64,000 bases of DNA from Streptomyces sp. CB01249 (GTDB lineage Bacteria; Actinomycetota; Actinomycetes; Streptomycetales; Streptomycetaceae). Where the stretch lies: the NCBI RefSeq assembly GCF_001905735.1, contig NZ_LISW01000002.1, positions 1,462,426 to 1,526,425 on the forward strand, read 5' to 3'. The translations under genes and the position numbers were made by a program. The notes beneath the pieces are model-generated. The model was not told the DNA's origin. It made no database searches and saw nothing but the letters and a program-made list of their open reading frames with translations. Shown here in pieces: positions 55,735 to 63,366 of this stretch; the stretch's first letter is position 1; each line of letters begins with the position of its first letter.

Positions 55735-55903
55735 CTAAGGCGTGTCCGGCGGATCATGGCCGGGGTCGCGACGCCTGGCACGGCACCTCGCCGCGTTGCC
55801 GAAACGCCCGAATAGCTCCGCTATTAGGACGCCCCGGCGCCTTGCGATGCACCGCACCAGACGCCGCGCCCTACCCGACCCTGATCCGCCGGACACGCCT
55901 TAG
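55735..55903. mobile_element. MITE-like non-autonomous element inserted in the MerR gene
   Basis: Perfect 22-bp terminal inverted repeats (55735-55756 and 55882-55903; outermost bases CTAAGGCGTGTCC) enclose about 125 bp with no ORF. The whole element folds into a long imperfect hairpin: the flanks of a central AATAGC-TCC-GCTATT (55811-55825) are mutually complementary with many G-U pairs. If the TA at each end is the target duplication, the element proper is 55738-55900 (163 bp), and the target was CTAG, as favoured by some IS5-group transposases. Confidence 0.85.
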
Positions 55904-56085
55904 TCGAGACCGAGACCGAGCTCGGTGAGCCGCCGCACCCGGGCGAGCAGGACGGCATCGCGGATGCTGTACGCCCGGTAGCCGTTGGGGCGCCGCTCCG
56001 GCTCCGGGAGCAGCCCGACGTGGTGGTAGTGCCGGATCGCCCGGGTGGTCAGCCCCACGAGCGCGGCGATCTCTCCGATTCGCAT
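55900..56085 (-). pseudogene. MerR-family regulator, N-terminal DNA-binding fragment
   Basis: ATG 56085 begins a textbook MerR winged helix: MRIGEIAALVGLTTRAIRHY, HHVGLLPEPERRPNGYRAYS, IRDAVLLARVRRLTELGLGL, stopping after 61 residues at a TAA formed by the element's end. The remaining protein is at 55186-55734. A functional regulator would require both parts. Its own promoter with a MerR-type operator is intact upstream. Confidence 0.88.
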
Positions 56086-56091
56086 GCCGCC

Positions 56092-56122
56092 AGTAGAAAC
56101 CTTGCCGCCGCGTCAAGGTCAA
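56092..56122 (-). promoter_or_regulatory. MerR-type promoter/operator of the disrupted regulator
   Basis: On the minus strand: TTGACC (56122-56117), a 19-bp spacer and TCTACT (56097-56092). In the spacer is the dyad CCTTG-N9-CAAGG (56100-56118). An overlong 19-bp spacer with a central dyad is diagnostic of MerR-regulated, usually autoregulated, promoters. Confidence 0.75.
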
Positions 56123-56156
56123 CCGCCGCGACGGATCGCCGGGCGCGTCCGCGTAG

Positions 56157-56561
56157 TCATCGGCCGGGTGCGGCTGTGCAGCGGCCGTCGGCCATCCGCC
56201 AGTAGTGCTGGTGATCGGCCATCCGCCAGGTCTCAGCGGCAGCGGTCGCCCGTGTGATCCACGCGCGGAGTTCCGGGAGGGCCTGCGTTCGGAGCACCGC
56301 ACGGATGGCAGCACGTTCGGTGGCGTCGACCGGGTGGACGTCGATGCGGAAGCCGACCATGTCCGGATGGACGCCGCGGCCGTAGTTGCGGGGGTTCGGA
56401 GCGATCCACTCCACTCCCAGGACGAGGGTCCCGCTGTCATGCCCGGTGAGGAATGCCAGGTCCGTGACCCGGGTCATGCAGGGGCCGAGACTCTCGCTGA
56501 TGTCGGTGGTGGTCAGCGGCCAGGCGCGGTGCCGGGGCAGTCTTCGATTTCGTGCGGACAT
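56157..56561 (-). CDS. Hypothetical protein (134 aa)
   Basis: From ATG 56561 the product reads MSARNRRLPRHRAWPLTTTD and is soluble, with a conserved-looking middle: DLAFLTGHDSGTLVLGVEWI, APNPRNYGRGVHPDMVGFRI and the C-terminal WRMADHQHYWRMADGRC. Histidines and tryptophans are frequent, but no catalytic motif is recognised. It stands alone upstream of the MerR promoter on the same strand. The frame continues further upstream, but residues before the ATG resemble antisense of the LOG gene. Confidence 0.65.
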   Translation of the reverse strand: MSARNRRLPRHRAWPLTTTDISESLGPCMTRVTDLAFLTGHDSGTLVLGVEWIAPNPRNYGRGVHPDMVGFRIDVHPVDATERAAIRAVLRTQALPELRAWITRATAAAETWRMADHQHYWRMADGRCTAAPGR

Positions 56562-56611
56562 GGCGAGCAGAATGGCAGAAGGCCACCGCCGAGCCCCACC
56601 GAATACCGCGT

Positions 56612-57742
56612 CTACGCCCCCGAGAGGCGGGCGAGGGCGTCGGGGGCTTCCTCCACCGTGTCGACCAGGGCGATGCGGGACTCCATCGTCCGGCCGGACG
56701 CCAGGGTTTGCAGGAGAGGCCAGGCGGGAAGCTCGCGCGTCCAGTGGTCGTGGCCCACCAGGACCATGGGGACGGGTTCGCCGCGGGACTCGTAGTAGTT
56801 CGGGGTGACGCTGTCGAAGATCTCCTGGACGGTGCCGGCCGCGCCGGGGAGGAAGATCACGCCCGCGTTCGACCGGGCCAGCAGCCCGTCCTCGCGCAGC
56901 GCGTTGGTGAAGTACTTCGCGATGTGCCCGGCGAACGGATTGGGCGGCTCGTGGCCGTAGAACCAGGTGGGGATCGACACGGACGGGCCGCCGTCCGGCC
57001 AGCGCTCCCGTACCGCGAAGGCCGCCCGCGCCCAGTCGGTGACCGAGGGCGTGAAGGACGGCACCGCGCCCAGCATCGCGCACGCCTCGTCCAGCATCGC
57101 GTCGTCGTGCGGCGCCGCGTACGCCCCCAGGTTGGCCGCCTCCATCGCGCCCGGGCCGCCCCCGGTCGCCACGGTGAGGCCGCTGCGGGCCAGGGTCCTG
57201 CCGAGCCGGGCCGCCTCCGCGTAACCCGCGCCGCCCCGGGGCAGCGCGTGGCCGCCCATCACACCGGCCACCCGGGCCCCGGCGAGCACCTCCGCCAGCG
57301 CGTCCGAGATCGCGTCGTCGTGGAGCGCCCGGAGCATCGAGGCGAACGCGTCGCCGTCCGACCGGGTCCGCCGGAACCAGTCGAAGGCCAGGGCGTCCGG
57401 CGTGGCCGCGTAACCCTCCCGCGCGAGCCCGTCGTAGAGCGCGTCGGGGGAGTAGAGCAGGCCCCGGTACGGATCGAAGGGCAGGCCGGGGACGGGCGGG
57501 AAGACGAACGCCCCGCCGGCCCGGACCTTCTCCTCAGGACCGGGCTCCATCGGACAGCCGAGGAACACGGCCCCGGCGGTGTCCGTGGTCAGCAGCGCCT
57601 CGCTCCGCTCCGTGAGGTCCACCGACTGCACACGGCGCCCGGCCAGCGAACCGGCGGCCACCGCCGCGTCGAACTCGGCCAGCGACTCGATCTCGTCGCC
57701 GTTGCCGCTCCTGTACTCGTCCGGGCTCTCCACGCCGCTCAT
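56612..57742 (-). CDS. LOG-family (TIGR00730-like) Rossmann-fold protein
   Basis: A 376-aa protein whose C-terminal half is a LOG-type nucleotide-binding domain: ATGGGPGAMEAANLGAYAAP and the PGGxGTxxE-type motif here VIFLPGAAGTVQEIFDSV (Gly-Gly replaced by Gly-Ala-Ala). Most LOG proteins are phosphoribohydrolases acting on cytokinin-like nucleotides; others are called lysine decarboxylases by old annotation. The N-terminal 150 residues are specific to this longer actinobacterial form. Start ATG 57742. The altered PGG motif makes enzymatic activity uncertain. Confidence 0.85.
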   Translation of the reverse strand: MSGVESPDEYRSGNGDEIESLAEFDAAVAAGSLAGRRVQSVDLTERSEALLTTDTAGAVFLGCPMEPGPEEKVRAGGAFVFPPVPGLPFDPYRGLLYSPDALYDGLAREGYAATPDALAFDWFRRTRSDGDAFASMLRALHDDAISDALAEVLAGARVAGVMGGHALPRGGAGYAEAARLGRTLARSGLTVATGGGPGAMEAANLGAYAAPHDDAMLDEACAMLGAVPSFTPSVTDWARAAFAVRERWPDGGPSVSIPTWFYGHEPPNPFAGHIAKYFTNALREDGLLARSNAGVIFLPGAAGTVQEIFDSVTPNYYESRGEPVPMVLVGHDHWTRELPAWPLLQTLASGRTMESRIALVDTVEEAPDALARLSGA

Positions 57743-57836
57743 GCTACGAAACGCTCATCCGATCCGGGCGGGCACCCGTAAACGCGCGAAACCGGCCGGG
57801 CAAGGGGCCCGGCCGGTTTCGCGCGACGAGCCGCGC

Positions 57837-59018
57837 TCAGGGGGTCAGCGGCAGCGCGGCCAGTTCGGCGATCGCCCAGGTGAGCGGGGCGAAGAGGACC
57901 AGCAGCGCCACCGCGCGCAACGCGGTCGCCCAGCGCAGCGCCGAGGCCGGGGCCCCGAGCCGCAGCAGCGCCCTGGCCGTCTCGGCGCGGGCCTGGCGGG
58001 CCTCCAGGGCCGAGGTGAGCAGCGTCGCCGTGGTGCAGCCGACGACGAGCACCGCCCCCAGCGCGGTCAGCGGGCCGAACGGCCGGGGCCCGCTCCCGTA
58101 CAGCGCGAAGGCGGCGATGACCGCCGACAGGACCGCGCAGACGATGCCGAGCGGGCGGCCGATCCGGCGTGCCTCGTCCATCAGGACCCGGCCGGCCAGC
58201 AGGCGTACGGCCCCGGGCCGGGCCGTCTGGAGCAGCTTGCCGCACAGATAGGTCAGGCCGGGGCCCGCCGTGGCCAGGCCGATCGCCGTGAGCGTCCAGC
58301 CGACGAGCACCCAGGCCGGGGTGGAGTCCAGCTTGCCCGGGAGCGGGAAGGGGCTGCCGGGCTCGCCCCGGCTCGCGTACGCCTCGACGGCGAGACCGGC
58401 AGCGGTCAGGGCCACCCCCCAGGGCAGCCCGCCCGGCGGCGCGGCGGGGGCCGGGATCTCCTCGGCGGGCACCAGGTCGCCGCCGTCGTCCGTGTCGCGC
58501 GCCGCCCCCGCCGGACGGCCGCGCAGCGCCAGCGCACTGCCCGTGGCGGCCGCCACCGGCACCAGGGCCAGCAGGACCAGCACGGCGGCGAGGGGCAGTG
58601 ACGCGTCCGCGCCGAGCAGATCGGCGGCGGCCCCGTCGAACGGCAGCCCGGACAGGTCGCCGCGCAGATGGAGGAAGAACAGCAGCGCCACGGCAGACCC
58701 GAGGGTGCACGAGACGGCGGTGGAGACCGCGGCGAGCACGCTGAGCTTCACCGGGCCGAGGCCCACGGCGGACAGCCCGGTACGCGGCCGGGTGCTCGGG
58801 TCCGTGCGCGCCACCGCGACCGCGAACTGCACGGTCGCCGCCAGCGGGACGAAGCACCACAGCAGCCGCAGCACCGCCCCCGCCGAGTGCGGGTGCGCGG
58901 CGGTGTAGCCGAGGGTGCACAGGAGAAGGAAGCCGACCCCGGCGGAGGCGGCCGCGACCAGCAGCCGCCGCATCAGGACCAGTGGATGGGAGCCGCGGGC
59001 TAGACGGAGAGCGAGCAC
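57837..59018 (-). CDS. ABC transporter-associated membrane protein (permease-like)
   Basis: A 393-aa protein rich in hydrophobic segments (about 8-10): LLVAAASAGVGFLLLCTLGY, VKLSVLAAVSTAVSCTLGSA, AAVLVLLALVPVAAATGSAL, and a C-terminal block LVLFAPLTWAIAELAALPLT. A soluble loop (RGRPAGAARDTDDGGDLVPA) is in the middle. Start GTG 59018 has GGAGGGG about 8 nt upstream and overlaps the ABC ATPase gene by 19 bp, so the two form a pair. Substrate or export function is not evident. Confidence 0.8.
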   Translation of the reverse strand: MLALRLARGSHPLVLMRRLLVAAASAGVGFLLLCTLGYTAAHPHSAGAVLRLLWCFVPLAATVQFAVAVARTDPSTRPRTGLSAVGLGPVKLSVLAAVSTAVSCTLGSAVALLFFLHLRGDLSGLPFDGAAADLLGADASLPLAAVLVLLALVPVAAATGSALALRGRPAGAARDTDDGGDLVPAEEIPAPAAPPGGLPWGVALTAAGLAVEAYASRGEPGSPFPLPGKLDSTPAWVLVGWTLTAIGLATAGPGLTYLCGKLLQTARPGAVRLLAGRVLMDEARRIGRPLGIVCAVLSAVIAAFALYGSGPRPFGPLTALGAVLVVGCTTATLLTSALEARQARAETARALLRLGAPASALRWATALRAVALLVLFAPLTWAIAELAALPLTP

Positions 59019-59737
59019 GCCGCGCGCCCCTCCGGATCGGCTTCGGCGGGCAGGCCGACGGTGGAGACCCGGCGCCCGTCGAGCAGCGGCACCACGCGGT
59101 CGGCGAGCGAGGCGATCTCGGCGTCGTGCGTGGCGAGCACCACCGTGATCCCGTGCGAGCGGGCGGCACTGGTCAGGGTCCGCAGGACGTGCGTGCGGTC
59201 CGTGCGGTGCAGCGTCGCGGTCGGCTCGTCGGCGAAGATCACCGAGGGCCCGGCGGCCAGCGCGCGGGCCACCGCGATCCGCTGCCGCTGGCTCTGCTGG
59301 AGGGTGTGCGGGCGCTTCTTGGCGCAGGTGCCGATGTCCAGGCGCTCCAGCCACTCCATGGCGGCCTTCCTGGCCTCCCGGTGCGAGGCGCCGCGCAGCA
59401 GGAGCGGCAGTGCGGTGTTCTCCCAGGTGTTCAGCTCCGGGACGAGCTGCGGCTCGGGAGCGATCCAGCCGAACTTGTCGCGGCGCAGCCGCTCGCGCAG
59501 CCTCGGCCCCATCGTGTGCACGGGCACGCTGTTGAACCAGACCTCGCCCTGCTCGGGCACCAGCTGTCCGGAGAGGCAGTGCAGCAGCGTCGTCTTGCCG
59601 CTGCCGCGCGGACCGGTCACCGCGAGGATCTCGCCGTCGCGGATGCCCAGGGAGACCCCGCCGAGCGCGGGTGAGCCGTTGTGGGAATGCTGCAGGGAAC
59701 GCGCCCAGATCACATCGTTGTCCGGCGGGGCCACCAT
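59000..59737 (-). CDS. ABC transporter ATP-binding protein with atypical signature motif
   Basis: Walker A is VTGPRGSGKTTLLHCLSG (near residue 45), Q-loop WIAPEPQLVPELNT, Walker B SVIFADEPTATLHR and H-loop VLATHDAEIA. The signature is LQQSQRQRIAVARALA rather than LSGGQ, so two of the usual residues are replaced; homodimer ATPase activity may be impaired, or the protein may pair asymmetrically. The overall pattern resembles LolD/MacB-type ATPases. Start ATG 59737 has GAGGTG 7 nt upstream. Partner permease is immediately downstream. Confidence 0.87.
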   Translation of the reverse strand: MVAPPDNDVIWARSLQHSHNGSPALGGVSLGIRDGEILAVTGPRGSGKTTLLHCLSGQLVPEQGEVWFNSVPVHTMGPRLRERLRRDKFGWIAPEPQLVPELNTWENTALPLLLRGASHREARKAAMEWLERLDIGTCAKKRPHTLQQSQRQRIAVARALAAGPSVIFADEPTATLHRTDRTHVLRTLTSAARSHGITVVLATHDAEIASLADRVVPLLDGRRVSTVGLPAEADPEGRAACSLSV

Positions 59738-59993
59738 GGCGTACACCTCGGTTCAGATCAGATATCCCGTCCCCCGTACGGGGGAACGAAGAGGGGGCCG
59801 ATCGGTCACTCGGCACCGTAAGGATTCGGATCGCGGTGAGCGGACAGCACGCGGCCCGGGCCCGCCTCTTCCCACTCGATCGGGCGCATCCGGGCCGCTC
59901 CGGGAGCCGGGGGACGCCTTGCCCGGCACAGCACACCGGGGCCCGACTACGCTGGTCGTCTCACCCATTGGACATATACGAGGAGGGGTGGCC

Positions 59994-61433
59994 GTGACCG
60001 CCGAGGTACGCCGTCTGCGCAACTACATCAACGGGGAGTTCCGGGACGCCGCCGACGGGCGGACGATCGACGTGGTCAACCCGGTGACCGAGGAGGTCTA
60101 CGCGACCTCGCCGCTCTCCGGCCCCGCCGACGTCGACGCCGCGATGGCCGCCGCCGCGGCCGCGTTTCCCGCCTGGCGCGACGCCACACCGGCCGAGCGC
60201 CAGCGCGCCCTGCTCAAGATCGCGGACGCGTTCGAGGAGCGGGCCGAGGACCTCATCGCCGCCGAGTCCGAGAACACCGGCAAGCCGCTCGGGCTGACTC
60301 GCACCGAAGAGATCCCGCCGATGGTGGACCAGATCCGCTTCTTCGCCGGCGCCGCCCGGCTCCTGGAGGGGCGCTCGGCCGGTGAGTACATGGAGGGGCT
60401 GACCTCCATCGTGCGCCGCGAGCCGGTCGGCGTCTGCGCGCAGGTCGCGCCGTGGAACTACCCGATGATGATGGCCGTCTGGAAGTTCGCCCCGGCGCTC
60501 GCCGCGGGCAACACCGTCGTCATCAAGCCGTCCGACACCACGCCCGCCTCGACCGTGCTGATCGCCGAGATCATCGGGCAGATCCTGCCCAAGGGCGTCT
60601 TCAACGTCATCTGCGGCGACCGCGACACCGGCCGCGCGATGGTCGAGCACCGGACCCCGGCGATGGCCTCCATCACCGGCTCGGTGCGGGCGGGCATGCA
60701 GGTCGCCGAGTCGGCCGCCAAGGACGTCAAGCGGGTCCACCTGGAGCTCGGCGGCAAGGCGCCCGTCGTCGTCTTCGAGGACACCGACATCGCCAAGGCC
60801 GTCGAGGACATCTCGGTCGCGGGCTACTTCAACGCCGGGCAGGACTGTACGGCCGCCACCCGCGTGCTGGTCCACGAGTCCATCCACGACGAGTTCGTCA
60901 CCGCGCTCGCCAAGGCCGCCGCCGACACGAAGACCGGCCTGCCGGACGACGAGGACGTGCTCTACGGCCCGCTCAACAACGCCAACCAGCTGGCCCAGGT
61001 CAGCGGCTTCATCGAGCGCCTTCCCGCCCACGCCCGGGTCGAAGCGGGCGGCCACCGGGTCGGCGACAAGGGCTACTTCTACGCCCCGACCGTCGTCTCC
61101 GGCCTCAAGCAGGACGACGAGATCATCCAGCACGAGGTCTTCGGCCCGGTCATCACCGTCCAGTCGTTCCGCGACGAGGCGCAGGCCGTGGAGTGGGCGA
61201 ACGGCGTCGAGTACGCCCTGGCCTCCTCGGTGTGGACCAAGGACCACGCGCGCGCGATGCGGATGTCCAAGAACCTGGACTTCGGCTGCGTCTGGATCAA
61301 CACGCACATCCCGCTGGTCGCCGAGATGCCGCACGGCGGTTTCAAGAAGTCCGGTTACGGCAAGGACCTTTCGGCCTACGGCTTCGAGGACTACACGCGC
61401 ATCAAGCACGTGATGACGTCCATCGAGGGCTGA
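59994..61433 (+). CDS. Aldehyde dehydrogenase (gamma-aminobutyraldehyde dehydrogenase type)
   Basis: NAD(P)-dependent ALDH superfamily, 479 aa. Landmarks: APWNYPMMMAVWKFAPALAA, the coenzyme-binding TGSVRAGMQVAESAA, catalytic glutamate VHLELGGKAPVVVF and nucleophile NAGQDCTAATRVLV. The closest described subgroup is YdcW/PatD-type aminobutyraldehyde dehydrogenases of putrescine degradation; specificity is inferred. Start GTG 59994 has AGGAGG 7 nt upstream. The palindromic terminator at 61443 follows. Divergent from the ABC genes. Confidence 0.9.
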   Translation: MTAEVRRLRNYINGEFRDAADGRTIDVVNPVTEEVYATSPLSGPADVDAAMAAAAAAFPAWRDATPAERQRALLKIADAFEERAEDLIAAESENTGKPLGLTRTEEIPPMVDQIRFFAGAARLLEGRSAGEYMEGLTSIVRREPVGVCAQVAPWNYPMMMAVWKFAPALAAGNTVVIKPSDTTPASTVLIAEIIGQILPKGVFNVICGDRDTGRAMVEHRTPAMASITGSVRAGMQVAESAAKDVKRVHLELGGKAPVVVFEDTDIAKAVEDISVAGYFNAGQDCTAATRVLVHESIHDEFVTALAKAAADTKTGLPDDEDVLYGPLNNANQLAQVSGFIERLPAHARVEAGGHRVGDKGYFYAPTVVSGLKQDDEIIQHEVFGPVITVQSFRDEAQAVEWANGVEYALASSVWTKDHARAMRMSKNLDFGCVWINTHIPLVAEMPHGGFKKSGYGKDLSAYGFEDYTRIKHVMTSIEG

Positions 61434-61442
61434 GCGACCACC

Positions 61443-61486
61443 CCCGCGCCCCCGTGCGAACCGGCCGGTTCGCACGGGGGCGCGGG
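61443..61486 (+). terminator. Intrinsic terminator after the aldehyde dehydrogenase gene
   Basis: Fully palindromic: left arm 61443-61464 complements 61465-61486 over 22 bp, with four central bases necessarily forming the loop. Very GC-rich and without a strong T-run. Confidence 0.8.
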
Positions 61487-61548
61487 TCGTGCGGCCCTAT
61501 ACCGGGGGTGGCGTAAAGAGCCGGTAAATGCGGGCGTACGCTGCGGAC

Positions 61549-62079
61549 ATGAGCGAGCAACGCGCCTTGCGCAGGCGTATACGCGTGTGGTTGGTCGTTT
61601 TCATCGTCTGTCTGGTTCTGAGCGGGCTGACCGCCTTCCCGCTCGTCCACGAACTGCGGTGGACCGAGGATCTGCTGACGTCCTCGGCCTCTCCCGTCCC
61701 CGAGCACTTCCCGGATCTGCTGGAGTGGATCACCCGCGTCCGCACCGGCCTGGACGAGGCCGACGCCCGGTACCCCTTCGTGCTGTACGGCACCGACTGG
61801 CTGGCCTTCGCCCACCTGGTCATCGCGGTCGCCTTCTACGGGCCCTTCCGCGACCCGGTCCGCAACATCTGGGTGATCGAGTTCGGCATGATCGCCTGTG
61901 CCGGGATCATCCCGCTCGCGCTGATCTGCGGCCCGATCCGCGACATCCCGTTCTGGTGGTCGATCATCGACATGTCGTTCGGCGTCTTCGGGGTGATTCC
62001 GCTGCTGATCGTGCACCGCAAGATCAAGCGCCTTGAGGCGATGGAGCAGGCCCCGGAGCGCGAACCGGTGGCCGCCTGA
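61549..62079 (+). CDS. Small membrane protein of unknown function (176 aa)
   Basis: [20 protein letters not shown] opens with a basic end and TM1; three further hydrophobic segments are near WLAFAHLVIAVAFYGPF, VIEFGMIACAGIIPLALIC and FWWSIIDMSFGVFGVIPLLI. One long extracytoplasmic loop (HELRWTEDLLTSSASPVPEH) lies between TM1 and TM2. No motif points to a function. ATG 61549 and ATG 61528 are both possible and neither has a clear ribosome-binding site. Confidence 0.85.
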   Translation: MSEQRALRRRIRVWLVVFIVCLVLSGLTAFPLVHELRWTEDLLTSSASPVPEHFPDLLEWITRVRTGLDEADARYPFVLYGTDWLAFAHLVIAVAFYGPFRDPVRNIWVIEFGMIACAGIIPLALICGPIRDIPFWWSIIDMSFGVFGVIPLLIVHRKIKRLEAMEQAPEREPVAA

Positions 62080-62080
62080 C

Positions 62081-63271
62081 TCAGTCGGCCGACGGCTCCC
62101 CGAAGACCGTCGAGACCACGCCCATGACCAGGGCGTTCTCCCCCTCGGCCTTCGCGTCCGTGGAGTTGATGCTGTAGACGAGCGTGCGGGAGAGATCGCG
62201 CGTGGCGCCGATGCCCGAGTTGTAGCCCCAGCGGCCGCCGGTCTTGCCCCAGACCTGGCGGCCGCCCAGCTTCCAGGTGGACAGACCGGCGCTGAACGCG
62301 GGCGCCCTGCCGGTCACGAAGTCGCGCACCGAGGGGTTCGGCAGCGTGAACATCTCCTCCAGCAGCGGTCCGCGCACCACCCGGCCCCGGAACAGCGCGG
62401 TCAGGAAGCGTTCCAGGTCGGCGGTGGTGGAGATGATGTCCCCCGCCGCCCAGCCGTCGGTCGCGCTCCACACGCTGACGTCCCGCAGAACGGTGGTGCC
62501 GTCCGCCTGCTTCATGCGCTGGTACCCGTGGTTGTGCGGGCCGTGGATACGGGGATCGGCGCCGGGGAACGACGTGTCGCGCAGACCCAGCGGGGCCAGG
62601 ATGCGCCGGGACACCTCCGCCTCGTAGGCGTGCCCGGTGACCTTCTCGATCAGCAGCCCGGCCACCGTGGAGTTGATGTTGAGGTAGTGCTGCCGCGTCC
62701 CCGCAGGGAACTCGGGCTTCTTGGCCGTGGCCGAGGCGACCATCTCGCGTGCGTCGAAGCGGTGGAAGCGGTTGGCGTACCACTCCTCCACCGTGTCGCC
62801 CGGATAGTCGGCCGACGGAAGCCCGCTGGTGTGGTTCAGCAACTGGCGTACGGTGACCGCCCCGTACGCCGCGGGGATCAGCTCCGGCAGGTAGGAGCGC
62901 ACCGGCCGGTCCAGACTCAGCCTCCGCTCGGCGGCGAGCTGGAGAACGGTCGCGGCGGTGAAGACCTTGGTCACCGAACCCGCCCGGAACCGCGCGTCCG
63001 GGTCCGCCGGACGCTTCGTCACCAGGTCGTGGACCCCGGCGGAACCCCGCCACGCGCCCTCGGTGCCGCCCAGCCGGATCAGGGCGGCCGTCGCCCCCTC
63101 GTCGGGGAGCCCGGCGATGAGGTCGCGCAGCGCCCCGGTGTCCGTGCCGGCCGCCGCTGGGGCGGTGGCGTGCGCCGGGGTGCCCGTCGCGAGGGCCGGG
63201 CCGGCGGCGCCCGCCGCGAGACCGGCGACCAGGGCGGCGGCGAGGACGGTACGGCGGATGCGGGCGTTCAT
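62081..63271 (-). CDS. Secreted serine hydrolase (class C beta-lactamase / D-Ala-D-Ala carboxypeptidase-like)
   Basis: A 396-aa exported protein: MNARIRRTVLAAALVAGLAA is a signal peptide, followed by mature residues from about 30. SxxK is in RAGSVTKVFTAATVLQL, the Tyr motif in RQHYLNINSTVAGL (YxN) and the KTG motif in VWGKTGGRWGYNSGIG. Start ATG 63271 has GGAGG 8 nt upstream. Peptidoglycan DD-peptidase or esterase activity are both possible. It is downstream of and probably cotranscribed with the response regulator. Confidence 0.93.
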   Translation of the reverse strand: MNARIRRTVLAAALVAGLAAGAAGPALATGTPAHATAPAAAGTDTGALRDLIAGLPDEGATAALIRLGGTEGAWRGSAGVHDLVTKRPADPDARFRAGSVTKVFTAATVLQLAAERRLSLDRPVRSYLPELIPAAYGAVTVRQLLNHTSGLPSADYPGDTVEEWYANRFHRFDAREMVASATAKKPEFPAGTRQHYLNINSTVAGLLIEKVTGHAYEAEVSRRILAPLGLRDTSFPGADPRIHGPHNHGYQRMKQADGTTVLRDVSVWSATDGWAAGDIISTTADLERFLTALFRGRVVRGPLLEEMFTLPNPSVRDFVTGRAPAFSAGLSTWKLGGRQVWGKTGGRWGYNSGIGATRDLSRTLVYSINSTDAKAEGENALVMGVVSTVFGEPSAD

Positions 63272-63366
63272 CGTGATGCCTCCAGGCAGGGAGATCCGTG
63301 GCGGCGAAGTCCCGTCGACCGCGCCGTTGTCGATCCCATCCTGCGGACCGGGAGGCCCTGCGCGGA

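Noticed and set aside
56562..57083. Upstream extension of the hypothetical protein frame
   Set aside because: The part upstream of ATG 56561 mirrors the LOG gene in another frame and has shadow-like composition.
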